From the NCBI GenBank assembly GCA_900321515.1, contig ONWI01000091.1, positions 1 to 22,272 on the forward strand: a stretch of 22,272 nucleotides of DNA, in the 5' to 3' direction. Each line of letters opens with the position of its first letter. Positions within the stretch are counted from its first letter, which is position 1. Positions 7,637 through 14,470 of this stretch are shown here, in pieces. The stretch is from an uncultured Eubacteriales bacterium. GTDB lineage: Bacteria > Bacillota > Clostridia > Oscillospirales > Acutalibacteraceae. A program made the translations under genes and the position numbers. The notes beneath the pieces were generated by a model. It did no database searches and was not told the DNA's origin. It worked only from the letters and a program-made list of their open reading frames with translations.

Positions 7637-7818
7637 GAGTCTGCTGACGTATCTCTCCACGCGCGTCTTGCTTGCAGATTTTCCGCCATATTTTGCCAGA
7701 AATCCGAGGGAAACGAAGGTTCCCTATTAAATACACAAAGTATTGTCTGCGGTTTCGGCTTCATCTGGCGAAAAATATGGCGGCGCAATACGCACACGTT
7801 GAGGAACGTCAGCAGGCT
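7637..7818. repeat. Palindromic MITE-like repeat element
   Basis: This roughly 180-bp stretch has inverted ends. CTGCTGACGT at 7641-7650 is the exact reverse complement of 7806-7815, and the match continues imperfectly inward. A second arm, CGCCATATTTTGCCAGA (7684-7700), pairs with 7764-7782 except for two extra bases. A small inner hairpin (AGGGAA/TTCCCT, 7707-7725) lies inside. No transposase is encoded. Bases 7637-7662 match 22247-22272 at 24 of 26 positions, so this is a repeat family. The element sits between the DUF1858 gene and trmK, and a T-rich run follows its right end (7818-7829). Open frames crossing it look like by-products of the repeat. It fits a miniature inverted-repeat element or a large intergenic palindrome. 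Confidence 0.78.
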
Positions 7819-7850
7819 TTTATTTTTTTCAGAAAACAGGTGAAGGCAAA

Positions 7851-8567
7851 ATGGCGAAAGAGAAAAAGATTGAGATCGGTGCAAGACTTGAAGCCTGCGC
7901 CGCATTTGTGAGGCGGGGGAAAATAGCTGCCGATATAGGCACAGACCACGCTTATCTGCCAATATGGCTTGTACGCAGCGGAATTGTGCCGTATGCGTAT
8001 GCCTCTGACATCAATGAGGAACCGATAAGATCGGCAATGAACAATATCAATTCATACGGATTAAGTGAAAAGATAATAGCCTTTACAGCAGACGGGCTTT
8101 CCAAAATCCCTGAAGACAAGGTTGACGATATAATAATTGCGGGAATGGGCGGCGACAATATAGCGGGAATTCTAAGCGGCGCAAAATGGCTGAAAAACGC
8201 AAGATATCGGTTGATAATGCAGCCGATGTCGAGGGCGTCGCGCCTTCGGGAACACCTTTTCGGCAACGGATTCGACATTATCGAAGAAAGAGCAGTATGT
8301 GAAGCAGGAAGGATTTACACGGTGATCTGCGCTGAATATTCAGGCAGGAACTCGTCGTTTGACGATTACGATATATACGCGGGCCGACTTGACGGCTCCG
8401 ACCCGAATGCCGCTGCGCTGTTGAAAAAGCAAGCGGGCATACTGTTTTCAATAGCCGAAGGCTGCGCCGCCAAGGGTGATTATTCCGGTAAAGCGCATTA
8501 TGTTATGCTTGCCCAGAAACTAATGCTTAACGCGAAGGGAGAAGGCAAAGATGGCCAGAGTGAATGA
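7851..8567 (+). CDS. trmK: tRNA (adenine(22)-N1)-methyltransferase TrmK
   Basis: TrmK methylates N1 of A22 in bacterial tRNAs using S-adenosylmethionine. The 238-aa length is typical. The Rossmann-fold SAM site is visible as AADIGTDHAYLPI (26-38), followed by ASDINEEPI and the family signature IIAGMGGDNI (about 95-104). The QPMSRASRLREHL segment and a C-terminal helical region complete the family pattern. The ATG at 7851 has an AGGTGAAGG ribosome site. Its 3' end overlaps the following Nif3-family gene by 17 bases, a pairing common in Firmicutes. The upstream region is occupied by the palindromic element, and I could not find a clear promoter, so the element may supply or have disturbed it. 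Confidence 0.94.
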   Translation: MAKEKKIEIGARLEACAAFVRRGKIAADIGTDHAYLPIWLVRSGIVPYAYASDINEEPIRSAMNNINSYGLSEKIIAFTADGLSKIPEDKVDDIIIAGMGGDNIAGILSGAKWLKNARYRLIMQPMSRASRLREHLFGNGFDIIEERAVCEAGRIYTVICAEYSGRNSSFDDYDIYAGRLDGSDPNAAALLKKQAGILFSIAEGCAAKGDYSGKAHYVMLAQKLMLNAKGEGKDGQSE

Positions 8568-9342
8568 CGTATACAGGCTTTTAGATGAAAAATACCCCTA
8601 CTGTATTCAGGAGGATTACGATAACAGCGGGATAATGGCGGATTGCGGCAGGGATGCAGAGAAAATCATTGTCTCTCTCGACATAACAAATTCCGTTGTC
8701 GATTATGCCGTGTCGCAGGGAGCGCAGCTTATTGTATCGCATCATCCCATAATATTCAAGCCAGTGCGAAGCATATATTACAATTCACCGCTGCAAAGGC
8801 TGCTTTGCGCGGGAATATCGGCAATATCGGCGCACACCAATTATGATATTTACGATGGCGGAGTCAATGACGCTCTGGCAAGCAAATTAGCTTTGCAGAA
8901 CATCGAGCCGGTTTTTAAGGTCTCCGACAAGCCAGTCAATGGCGTAATGCGAAAGAACTTTATCGGCAGGGCGGGCGATCTTCCGCGAGAAATGACTCCC
9001 GCTGAGTTTGCCGCCTATACTTCATTGAAGCTGCGCGGAAGGACTGCCATCGAATATGTTGACGGAGGCAGGCCGGTTCGCAGGGTTGCAGTCGGCGGAG
9101 GCGCATGCGGGGAGTTTATATTTGAGTGTCAGGAGAACGGCATAGACGCGTTTGTTACAGGCGAATGCAAGCATCACGAAATGATTTATGCCAGGGAGAA
9201 CGGAATAACACTGATTCCCGCAGGTCATTACGCAACGGAGAACGTCGCTCTTGAAGCGCTTGCCGGAACACTGCGACAAGGTTTCCCCGATGTGGAGGTA
9301 TTGGTCACAAGGATTGACGATCCGGTCAGCTATACGGAATAA
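8551..9342 (+). CDS. Nif3-like dinuclear metal centre hexameric protein (YqfO family)
   Basis: A 263-aa member of the Nif3/YqfO family, once annotated as GTP cyclohydrolase I type 2 homologs. The true function is unsettled. Metal-binding residues typical of the family are visible: VSHHPIIF (His64, His65), AHTNYD followed by GGVND (residues 94-107), and the C-terminal GHYATE motif. It is the short form: B. subtilis YqfO is about 110 residues longer because of an inserted PII-like domain, absent here. It overlaps trmK by 17 bases, with its ribosome site GAAGG inside trmK, implying coupled translation. rqcH follows after 34 bases and is probably in the same transcript. Confidence 0.92.
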   Translation: MARVNDVYRLLDEKYPYCIQEDYDNSGIMADCGRDAEKIIVSLDITNSVVDYAVSQGAQLIVSHHPIIFKPVRSIYYNSPLQRLLCAGISAISAHTNYDIYDGGVNDALASKLALQNIEPVFKVSDKPVNGVMRKNFIGRAGDLPREMTPAEFAAYTSLKLRGRTAIEYVDGGRPVRRVAVGGGACGEFIFECQENGIDAFVTGECKHHEMIYARENGITLIPAGHYATENVALEALAGTLRQGFPDVEVLVTRIDDPVSYTE

Positions 9343-9376
9343 CAAAGAATCATGAAATAAATGGAGATGATTGACA

Positions 9377-11131
9377 ATGGCTCTTGACGGAGTGATGCTC
9401 CATCTGATAAAAAAAGAGCTGGAAAACGGGATTCTTGGCGCAAAGGTTGATAAGGTGTTTCAGCCGTCAAGAGAAATGCTTATTCTGGCAATGCGCGGCA
9501 AAAACATGAACCGAAAGCTGCTCATATCAGCCTCGGCAAATTCCGCGCGAATTCACTTCACAGAATATTCGGTGGAGAACCCCGCGCAGCCGCCGATGCT
9601 GTGCATGCTTCTTCGCAAGCGGCTTTGCGGGGCAAGGCTTTCCGCAATAGAACAGCCGGGCCTTGAGCGCGTTCTTCTATTGAAATTCGACGCCCACAGC
9701 GAACTTGGTGACGAGATAACACTCACTCTCGCGGTCGAGATAATGGGAAGGCATTCCAATATTATTCTGATTGATGAGCGGGGGCTGGTGATAGATTCAG
9801 TCAAGCGGATAGACAGCGAATTAAGCTCAATGAGACTGGTTCTTCCCGGAATAAAATATGAGCTTCCACCGGCGCAGGATAAGATGAATTTACTCGACGG
9901 GAGTGCGGACAGAGCTGCGGAAGCAGTCATTAACTGCAAAGGACAAAAGCTTGACAGGACTCTGATGACAGTAATTCAGGGGATTTCACCCGTCGCGGCA
10001 AGAGAGATTGCCTACCGTTCCACAGGATTTACGGACTTTCTGATTGACGGCATGTCGGAGCAGCAATGCGACAAGCTGAGATACAATCTTTTTGAACTGC
10101 AGAAGCTTCTGGACGGAAACGGAGAACCGAATCTCATTGCAATTAATGACAAGCCGATTGACTTTACATTCATTTACCCCCGACAGTACGGCGCTTCCGC
10201 AATTTCATCCGAATACGGTAGCTATTCCGCAATGCTCGATGAATATTATTACAGGCGTGACCTCAATGACCGCATGAAGTCGAAGGCACAGGATATTCTT
10301 AAGCTGCTTGCAAACTCCTCAGCGCGTATCGCGAAAAAACTGGATATCCAGAGGGAAGAACTTAAGAAGTGTGCGGACAGGGAACGTTACCGCCGGAACG
10401 GCGACCTGATAAACGCGAATCTTCACATGCTCCAGAAAGGGGATATTATCGCCGAAGTGGTGGATTACTATTCCGAGGATTGTTCTACCGTGAAGATTAA
10501 GCTCGACCCTATGCTCACGCCTGCCCAAAACGCGCAGAAGTATTATAAGGAATACCGCAAGCTTCAGGTAGCCGAGCAGCACCTCACGTCTCTTATCGTT
10601 CAGGGAAGCTCTGAGCTTGAATATATTGATTCAGTGCTCGATCTGCTTTCACGCGCGGAGAGTGAGCGGGAACTTGCGGAGATAAAGCAGGAGCTTACCG
10701 ACGAGGGCATAATCAAGAAACACAGAATTGCTTATGGCAAGCTGCCGCCAAAGCTGCCGCCTCTGAGATTCAGGTCTGACGACGGATTTGCAATTCTTGT
10801 GGGACGAAATAACCGGCAGAATGACAGCCTAACACTTAAAGAGAGCCGGAATTATGATATCTGGCTTCACACGCTGAATGTTCCCGGTTCCCACACGGTC
10901 ATCGTATGTGACGGGCAGCAGCCTCCGAACCGGACAATAGAACAGGCGGCACAGATTGCGGCGTATTACAGCGGAGCGCGGCAGTCCGGTCTGGTGGCTG
11001 TGGATTACACGCTGATAAAATATGTCAGCAAGCCTCGAGGGGCAAAGCCCGGAATGGTAATATATACCCACCAAAGCACGCTTTATGTGCATCCGGATGA
11101 AGCACTTGCCATGAGACTATCGGAAAAATAA
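9377..11131 (+). CDS. rqcH: Ribosome quality-control factor RqcH (Rqc2/NEMF homolog)
   Basis: RqcH binds obstructed 50S subunits with peptidyl-tRNA and recruits Ala-tRNA to add C-terminal alanine tails that mark stalled chains for degradation. The 584-aa protein has an NFACT-N domain (start MALDGVMLHLI, then PPMLCMLLRK and EIMGRHSNIIL), a helix-hairpin-helix segment (about 180-230), a long coiled coil (about 290-430) and the NFACT-R domain with DIWLHTLNVPGSH near 495. Position 97-98 is Glu-Arg, where B. subtilis RqcH has the Asp97-Arg98 pair needed for function. The frame is open to a TTG at 9371, but the GGAG at 9363-9366 is better spaced for the ATG at 9377. A bidirectional terminator follows. 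Older annotations call this a fibronectin-binding protein. Confidence 0.95.
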   Translation: MALDGVMLHLIKKELENGILGAKVDKVFQPSREMLILAMRGKNMNRKLLISASANSARIHFTEYSVENPAQPPMLCMLLRKRLCGARLSAIEQPGLERVLLLKFDAHSELGDEITLTLAVEIMGRHSNIILIDERGLVIDSVKRIDSELSSMRLVLPGIKYELPPAQDKMNLLDGSADRAAEAVINCKGQKLDRTLMTVIQGISPVAAREIAYRSTGFTDFLIDGMSEQQCDKLRYNLFELQKLLDGNGEPNLIAINDKPIDFTFIYPRQYGASAISSEYGSYSAMLDEYYYRRDLNDRMKSKAQDILKLLANSSARIAKKLDIQREELKKCADRERYRRNGDLINANLHMLQKGDIIAEVVDYYSEDCSTVKIKLDPMLTPAQNAQKYYKEYRKLQVAEQHLTSLIVQGSSELEYIDSVLDLLSRAESERELAEIKQELTDEGIIKKHRIAYGKLPPKLPPLRFRSDDGFAILVGRNNRQNDSLTLKESRNYDIWLHTLNVPGSHTVIVCDGQQPPNRTIEQAAQIAAYYSGARQSGLVAVDYTLIKYVSKPRGAKPGMVIYTHQSTLYVHPDEALAMRLSEK

Positions 11132-11157
11132 TGTGTTCTGAATTAGCTTTACACACG

Positions 11158-11197
11158 AAAAACACCCCGTTCGGGATTACAGGAACGGGGTGTTTTT
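11158..11197. terminator. Bidirectional intrinsic terminator (rqcH / pseudouridine synthase)
   Basis: A perfect 15-bp stem: AAAAACACCCCGTTC (11158-11172) pairs with GAACGGGGTGTTTTT (11183-11197), with a 10-base loop. A/T runs on both sides make it a rho-independent terminator in both directions. It sits between two convergent genes, rqcH ending at 11131 and the RluD-like gene ending at 11216. Confidence 0.95.
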
Positions 11198-11215
11198 CGC
11201 GTCATTATTAATTGA

Positions 11216-12181
11216 TTATTTTATTTTACCTGAATAAAAATCGTTCAGGAAAGGTACATTTTCTACTTCAAAACTCATGCCGTTCAGGTAGTTGAGCTCC
11301 TCCGCATCAGAAGTAAATTCAAATGTCAGCTTATACGAACAAAGAGCCTGTTTGTAATAACCCGCGGCGCGGTTGACCCTGTTAGTGCCATATTTGCCGT
11401 CGCCGAGAAGCGGATGCCCTATGGATGCCATATGCGCCCTGATCTGATGGGTTCTGCCCGTGAGCAGGTCGATTTCCACAAGGCTAAAATTGTTTATTGT
11501 GTCGATAACCCGATAATGGGTGCGAATGGTTTTGCCGCTTTCGGAACGCTTTTTTTCTATGTAGACGCGGTTCTGCTGCTCGTTCTTTTCAAGATATCCC
11601 TCAAGCGTTGCCTCTGCCGGAACAGGCTTTCCGCTGACTACGCAAAGATATTTTTTGTGAATCTCTCTGGACTTCATTTTTGCGTTGAGAATCCTCAACG
11701 ACACGGAATTTTTCGCTGCAATAACCAATCCGGATGTGTTCCGGTCAATTCTGTTGACCAATGCAGGTGTAAATGAATTTTCCTTTTCAGGGTCGTATTC
11801 ACCTTTTTGGTGCAGATATTTCTGAATGCGGTAGATAAGGGTGTCCAGTTCGTAATTTTCATCCGGATGAACAATGAGTCCTTGCGGCTTGTTAGCAATA
11901 AGAATATTTTCGTCCTCAAATACAACGTCAAGGTGATCCGATGCCTTGGTAAATTCATATCTGTGCGGAGGCTGTACGAAAAATTCGTCCTTAAGCCATA
12001 TGTCAAGTAAATCTCCTTCACACAGTTTCTGATCAGGCGTGCAGCGTTTCCTGTTGATTTTTATATTTTTGGTGCGGATGCTCTTGTACATAAGAGAGGA
12101 GGGGATTGTGGGGAATGTCTTTTCAATAAATTTATTTAGCCGCTGCCCCGCGTCATTCTTGTTTATTATTATCTGTTTCAA
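11216..12181 (-). CDS. RluA/RluD-family pseudouridine synthase
   Basis: This protein converts specific uridines in rRNA or tRNA to pseudouridine. An S4-like RNA-binding domain covers the first 80 or so residues. The catalytic domain begins near VVFEDENILIANKPQGLIVHP. The active-site motif reads NRIDRNTSGLVIAAK, with catalytic Asp146 from the chosen start; most relatives have HRLD there. GRTHQIRAHMASIGHPLLGDGKYG marks the C-terminal signature. Length is 321 aa, normal for the family. Two in-frame TTG codons compete as start. The GAGG site is about 9 bases from the TTG at 12181 but only about 3 from the one at 12187, so I prefer 12181. The target site (RluC- or RluD-like) cannot be decided. It is transcribed alone, away from spoIIIA. 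Confidence 0.93.
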   Translation of the reverse strand: MKQIIINKNDAGQRLNKFIEKTFPTIPSSLMYKSIRTKNIKINRKRCTPDQKLCEGDLLDIWLKDEFFVQPPHRYEFTKASDHLDVVFEDENILIANKPQGLIVHPDENYELDTLIYRIQKYLHQKGEYDPEKENSFTPALVNRIDRNTSGLVIAAKNSVSLRILNAKMKSREIHKKYLCVVSGKPVPAEATLEGYLEKNEQQNRVYIEKKRSESGKTIRTHYRVIDTINNFSLVEIDLLTGRTHQIRAHMASIGHPLLGDGKYGTNRVNRAAGYYKQALCSYKLTFEFTSDAEELNYLNGMSFEVENVPFLNDFYSGKIK

Positions 12182-12307
12182 TGGCAATAACCTCTTTTTT
12201 TGATTTTCTACGCAATCATTTTATCATATGAATATGAATATACTGTTACAACAGTCTTGTTGAAAATTAATGATATAAACCCTTTGGCAATTGTTTCGAT
12301 AAGATAT

Positions 12308-12323
12308 TGTTTCATGTGAAACG
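12308..12323. promoter_or_regulatory. parS-like centromere site (candidate)
   Basis: TGTTTCATGTGAAACG differs from the conserved bacterial parS 16-mer TGTTTCACGTGAAACA at two positions (8 and 16). parS is bound by ParB (Spo0J), which loads SMC and organises the chromosome origin region. The site lies in the 222-base non-coding gap between the divergent pseudouridine synthase and spoIIIAA genes. The match is by pattern only; binding is not shown. Confidence 0.45.
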
Positions 12324-12350
12324 AATTAATGTGAAATTTGCTCATCATTG

Positions 12351-12379
12351 TAATAATTCTATTTCCTTCTGAATACACA
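12351..12379 (+). promoter_or_regulatory. Possible sigma-E promoter of the spoIIIA operon
   Basis: TAATAAT (12351-12357), 14 bases, then AATACACA (12372-12379) resembles the mother-cell sigma-E pattern (ATA-type -35, CATACAAT-type -10). spoIIIA is a sigma-E operon in B. subtilis. The leader would be very short, with the GAGGTGG ribosome site at 12388-12394, so the assignment is tentative. Confidence 0.35.
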
Positions 12380-12403
12380 TTTGGCAAGAGGTGGAAGTGT
12401 GAA

Positions 12404-13330
12404 ATGAATATGTCAAATAACACAGGATTCGGCTCGATAGTAAATTATCTTCCCGATGGTCTGATGGTTGATGCCAATAATCTGTTCAGTGAGTTTGGAA
12501 GCAGGGTCAATGAGATACGGCTTCGAGTCGGCAGGAGTGCTGTCGCGATGCTGACAGATGGACATAGATTTATCAGGAAAGAAAAGCCGGTTTCTCCGGA
12601 TGAAATACAAAGCTGCTTTGAGAAAATTTGCGGCTATTCGGTTTACAGTCATCAGAGTGAATTGTCACATGGATTTGTCACACTGCCAGGAGGGCACAGG
12701 GTAGGCATTTGCGGTTCGGCTTGCCTGGACAAGTCAGGAAAACGCACTATAAAAAACATATCCTCACTAAATATCAGAATTGCGGTGGAGCATATTGGCT
12801 GCTCAGAAGGTCTTTTTAATCAGCTTTTTTCAGAGAAGATCACCGGAGTGCTGATAGCCGGTCCGCCGTGCAGTGGCAAGACGTCAATATTAAAAGATTT
12901 CGCTTTGAAACTGTCCTCATATCCCTGCTATAAGAAAACAGTCCTTGTGGATGAGCGTGATGAAATTGCTTCAATGTACCGTGGAATGCCTTGCAACCAT
13001 ATCGGTGAGTTTTGCGACGTACTGAGCGGTTATCCGAAGGGAGAGGGGATTATCATTGCGGAGAGGACGCTTTCACCGGAAATTATAATATGTGATGAGA
13101 TAGGGAACAGAGGGGACGCGGAGGCTGTGTGTGACGTGATAAATGCCGGAATCGTGATAATTGCCACCGCACATGCATGTAATGTCAATGAACTTTACAG
13201 ACGCGAACCGGTCAGAAAACTCCTGAAATCGGGGGCTTTTGAAACAATTGTTCTTCTTAGGGGCGGAAGCGCCAGGTGTGAGGCGGAGAGCGTTATTAGC
13301 ATTGAAGAGGCGGACAGATATGGGATTTAG
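12404..13330 (+). CDS. spoIIIAA: Stage III sporulation ATPase SpoIIIAA
   Basis: SpoIIIAA is the mother-cell cytoplasmic ATPase of the SpoIIIA-SpoIIQ channel linking mother cell and forespore during engulfment. It is related to secretion (type II/IV-like) ATPases. The 308-aa protein has an N-terminal domain with RVNEIRLRVGR, Walker A GPPCSGKT (153-160), the DERDEIA segment and Walker B IIICDEIG (about 227-234), plus ATAHA. The frame is open further upstream to 12338, but GAGGTGG at 12388-12394 is 9 bases from the ATG at 12404, and the extra upstream residues do not resemble the family. It heads eight consecutive spoIIIA genes and overlaps spoIIIAB by 11 bases. Confidence 0.96.
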   Translation: MNMSNNTGFGSIVNYLPDGLMVDANNLFSEFGSRVNEIRLRVGRSAVAMLTDGHRFIRKEKPVSPDEIQSCFEKICGYSVYSHQSELSHGFVTLPGGHRVGICGSACLDKSGKRTIKNISSLNIRIAVEHIGCSEGLFNQLFSEKITGVLIAGPPCSGKTSILKDFALKLSSYPCYKKTVLVDERDEIASMYRGMPCNHIGEFCDVLSGYPKGEGIIIAERTLSPEIIICDEIGNRGDAEAVCDVINAGIVIIATAHACNVNELYRREPVRKLLKSGAFETIVLLRGGSARCEAESVISIEEADRYGI

Positions 13331-13826
13331 GCTCTTTTGCTCTGCGGTAATAGTGTCATGTTCCGCGCTTATCGGGCTTGAATTGCGCCGCAGGCTTTTC
13401 GTCAGGGTGCGAAGCCTGAAATATTTTCGGGATTATTTGAGATCGGTCAGATCGTATATTTCTTATGTCGGAATGAGCCTCGACGATATCGCCTCGGAAT
13501 TGAATTCTGAAGACGTTCACTCCGAATTCTGCTCGATTTTAAGAGAAAAAACAAGCTATCAGAACTTCATTTCCGCATTCACAGATACTCTTGTTATCAC
13601 TAAAAAATCCCTTTGCATCACTGACGAAGATTTTTCCTTGCTATGCTCGGTAGTGAATAAAATCGGCGCTTCAGACATTGACGGGGCGATTGATTCATTG
13701 AATATAGCGGACGAGCAGATGTCAGCGCTTATTGTTTCCGCCGGAAAAAAATGCGAAACCGACGGAAAGCTCTGCGTTGTGTTGCCATTATCATGCGGCG
13801 CTGTTGCAGCGCTTCTGCTTATGTAA
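13320..13826 (+). CDS. spoIIIAB: Stage III sporulation protein SpoIIIAB
   Basis: A membrane component of the SpoIIIA complex, distantly like type II secretion F-type proteins. The 168-aa protein begins with an N-terminal membrane helix (FCSAVIVSCSALIGLEL) followed by the family's basic ELRRRLFVRVRSL segment. A soluble helical region follows, then a C-terminal hydrophobic helix (LCVVLPLSCGAVAALLLM). The ATG at 13320 lies inside spoIIIAA with an AGAGGCGG site upstream, giving translational coupling. Longer in-frame starts upstream would lie deep in spoIIIAA and add a non-family sequence. A 60-base gap separates it from spoIIIAC. Confidence 0.92.
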   Translation: MGFRLFCSAVIVSCSALIGLELRRRLFVRVRSLKYFRDYLRSVRSYISYVGMSLDDIASELNSEDVHSEFCSILREKTSYQNFISAFTDTLVITKKSLCITDEDFSLLCSVVNKIGASDIDGAIDSLNIADEQMSALIVSAGKKCETDGKLCVVLPLSCGAVAALLLM

Positions 13827-13886
13827 TACCGATTGTCAATCAAAAGCAGACAATTAGTATGCAATTTCGGAAAGGACATGTTATAA

Positions 13887-14084
13887 ATGACAGACGTTGA
13901 TTTTATCTTCAAAATAGCAGCCATCGGCATAATTGTTGCCGTTCTGAATCAGGTGCTTATCCGTGCCGGTAGGGAGGAACAGGCGATGATGACCACACTT
14001 GCGGGCATTATTGTTGTGCTTATGATGATGATTTCCCGCATCAGTACGCTTTTTGACACGGTAAAGGACACATTCGGATTATGA
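13887..14084 (+). CDS. spoIIIAC: Stage III sporulation protein SpoIIIAC
   Basis: A 65-aa integral membrane protein of the SpoIIIA channel. Two hydrophobic helices (about 8-26 and 34-50) flank the conserved RAGREEQAMMTTLAG loop, typical of this very short family. The ATG at 13887 follows GAAAGGAC. The stop overlaps the spoIIIAD start by four bases (ATGA), so the two are coupled. SpoIIIAC and SpoIIIAD are sequence-related membrane subunits. Confidence 0.95.
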   Translation: MTDVDFIFKIAAIGIIVAVLNQVLIRAGREEQAMMTTLAGIIVVLMMMISRISTLFDTVKDTFGL

Positions 14085-14470
14085 ATATTTTTGCCTTTGT
14101 CGGTGCGTCGCTTGTCATGTGCGTTATGATAATCACGGTCAGTCAGCTCAAGCCTGAGCTTTCGCTGCTTCTCACAATAGCCTGCGGCGTAGTGCTTACC
14201 ATGTTCCTTCTCGGCGCTGTTGTTCCCTTGATCGGGGAAATAAATGCCATTGCTTTCGCGGCAGGCATTGACAGTGAACTTTTCGCAATCGTCCTAAAAT
14301 CCTTCGGTATTTGCGTTGCTGTGCAGACTGCCTCCGACGTGTGCCGTGATTCGGGACAAAGCGCTCTTGCGGGGAAGCTGGAACTTGGCGGAAGGCTTGC
14401 GCTGCTGATAATAGCCCTGCCGCTTTTCAGACGGCTGCTTGACCTGGCTGTGGAGATAATAGGCAAATGA
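14081..14470 (+). CDS. spoIIIAD: Stage III sporulation protein SpoIIIAD
   Basis: A 129-aa integral membrane subunit of the SpoIIIA complex. Hydrophobic helices occur near 3-20, 27-50 and 105-120. The conserved IVLKSFGICVAVQTASDVCRDSGQSALAGKLELGGR region matches the family and is the best diagnostic. It overlaps spoIIIAC and spoIIIAE by four bases each (ATGA junctions), so the three genes form a tightly coupled block. Confidence 0.95.
   Translation: MNIFAFVGASLVMCVMIITVSQLKPELSLLLTIACGVVLTMFLLGAVVPLIGEINAIAFAAGIDSELFAIVLKSFGICVAVQTASDVCRDSGQSALAGKLELGGRLALLIIALPLFRRLLDLAVEIIGK

Noticed and set aside
7540..7962. A 140-codon minus-strand frame and a 79-codon plus-strand frame crossing the repeat
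   Set aside because: They read through the palindromic element and into trmK and lack credible start signals; the inverted repeat itself explains the open frames.
12182..12300. Search for a promoter of the pseudouridine synthase gene
   Set aside because: A TAAAAT-like -10 is present on the minus strand but no -35 at proper spacing, so I did not list it.
12338..12403. Extended N-terminus of SpoIIIAA
   Set aside because: It would cover the possible promoter and lacks a ribosome site; the site at 12388-12394 fits the ATG at 12404.
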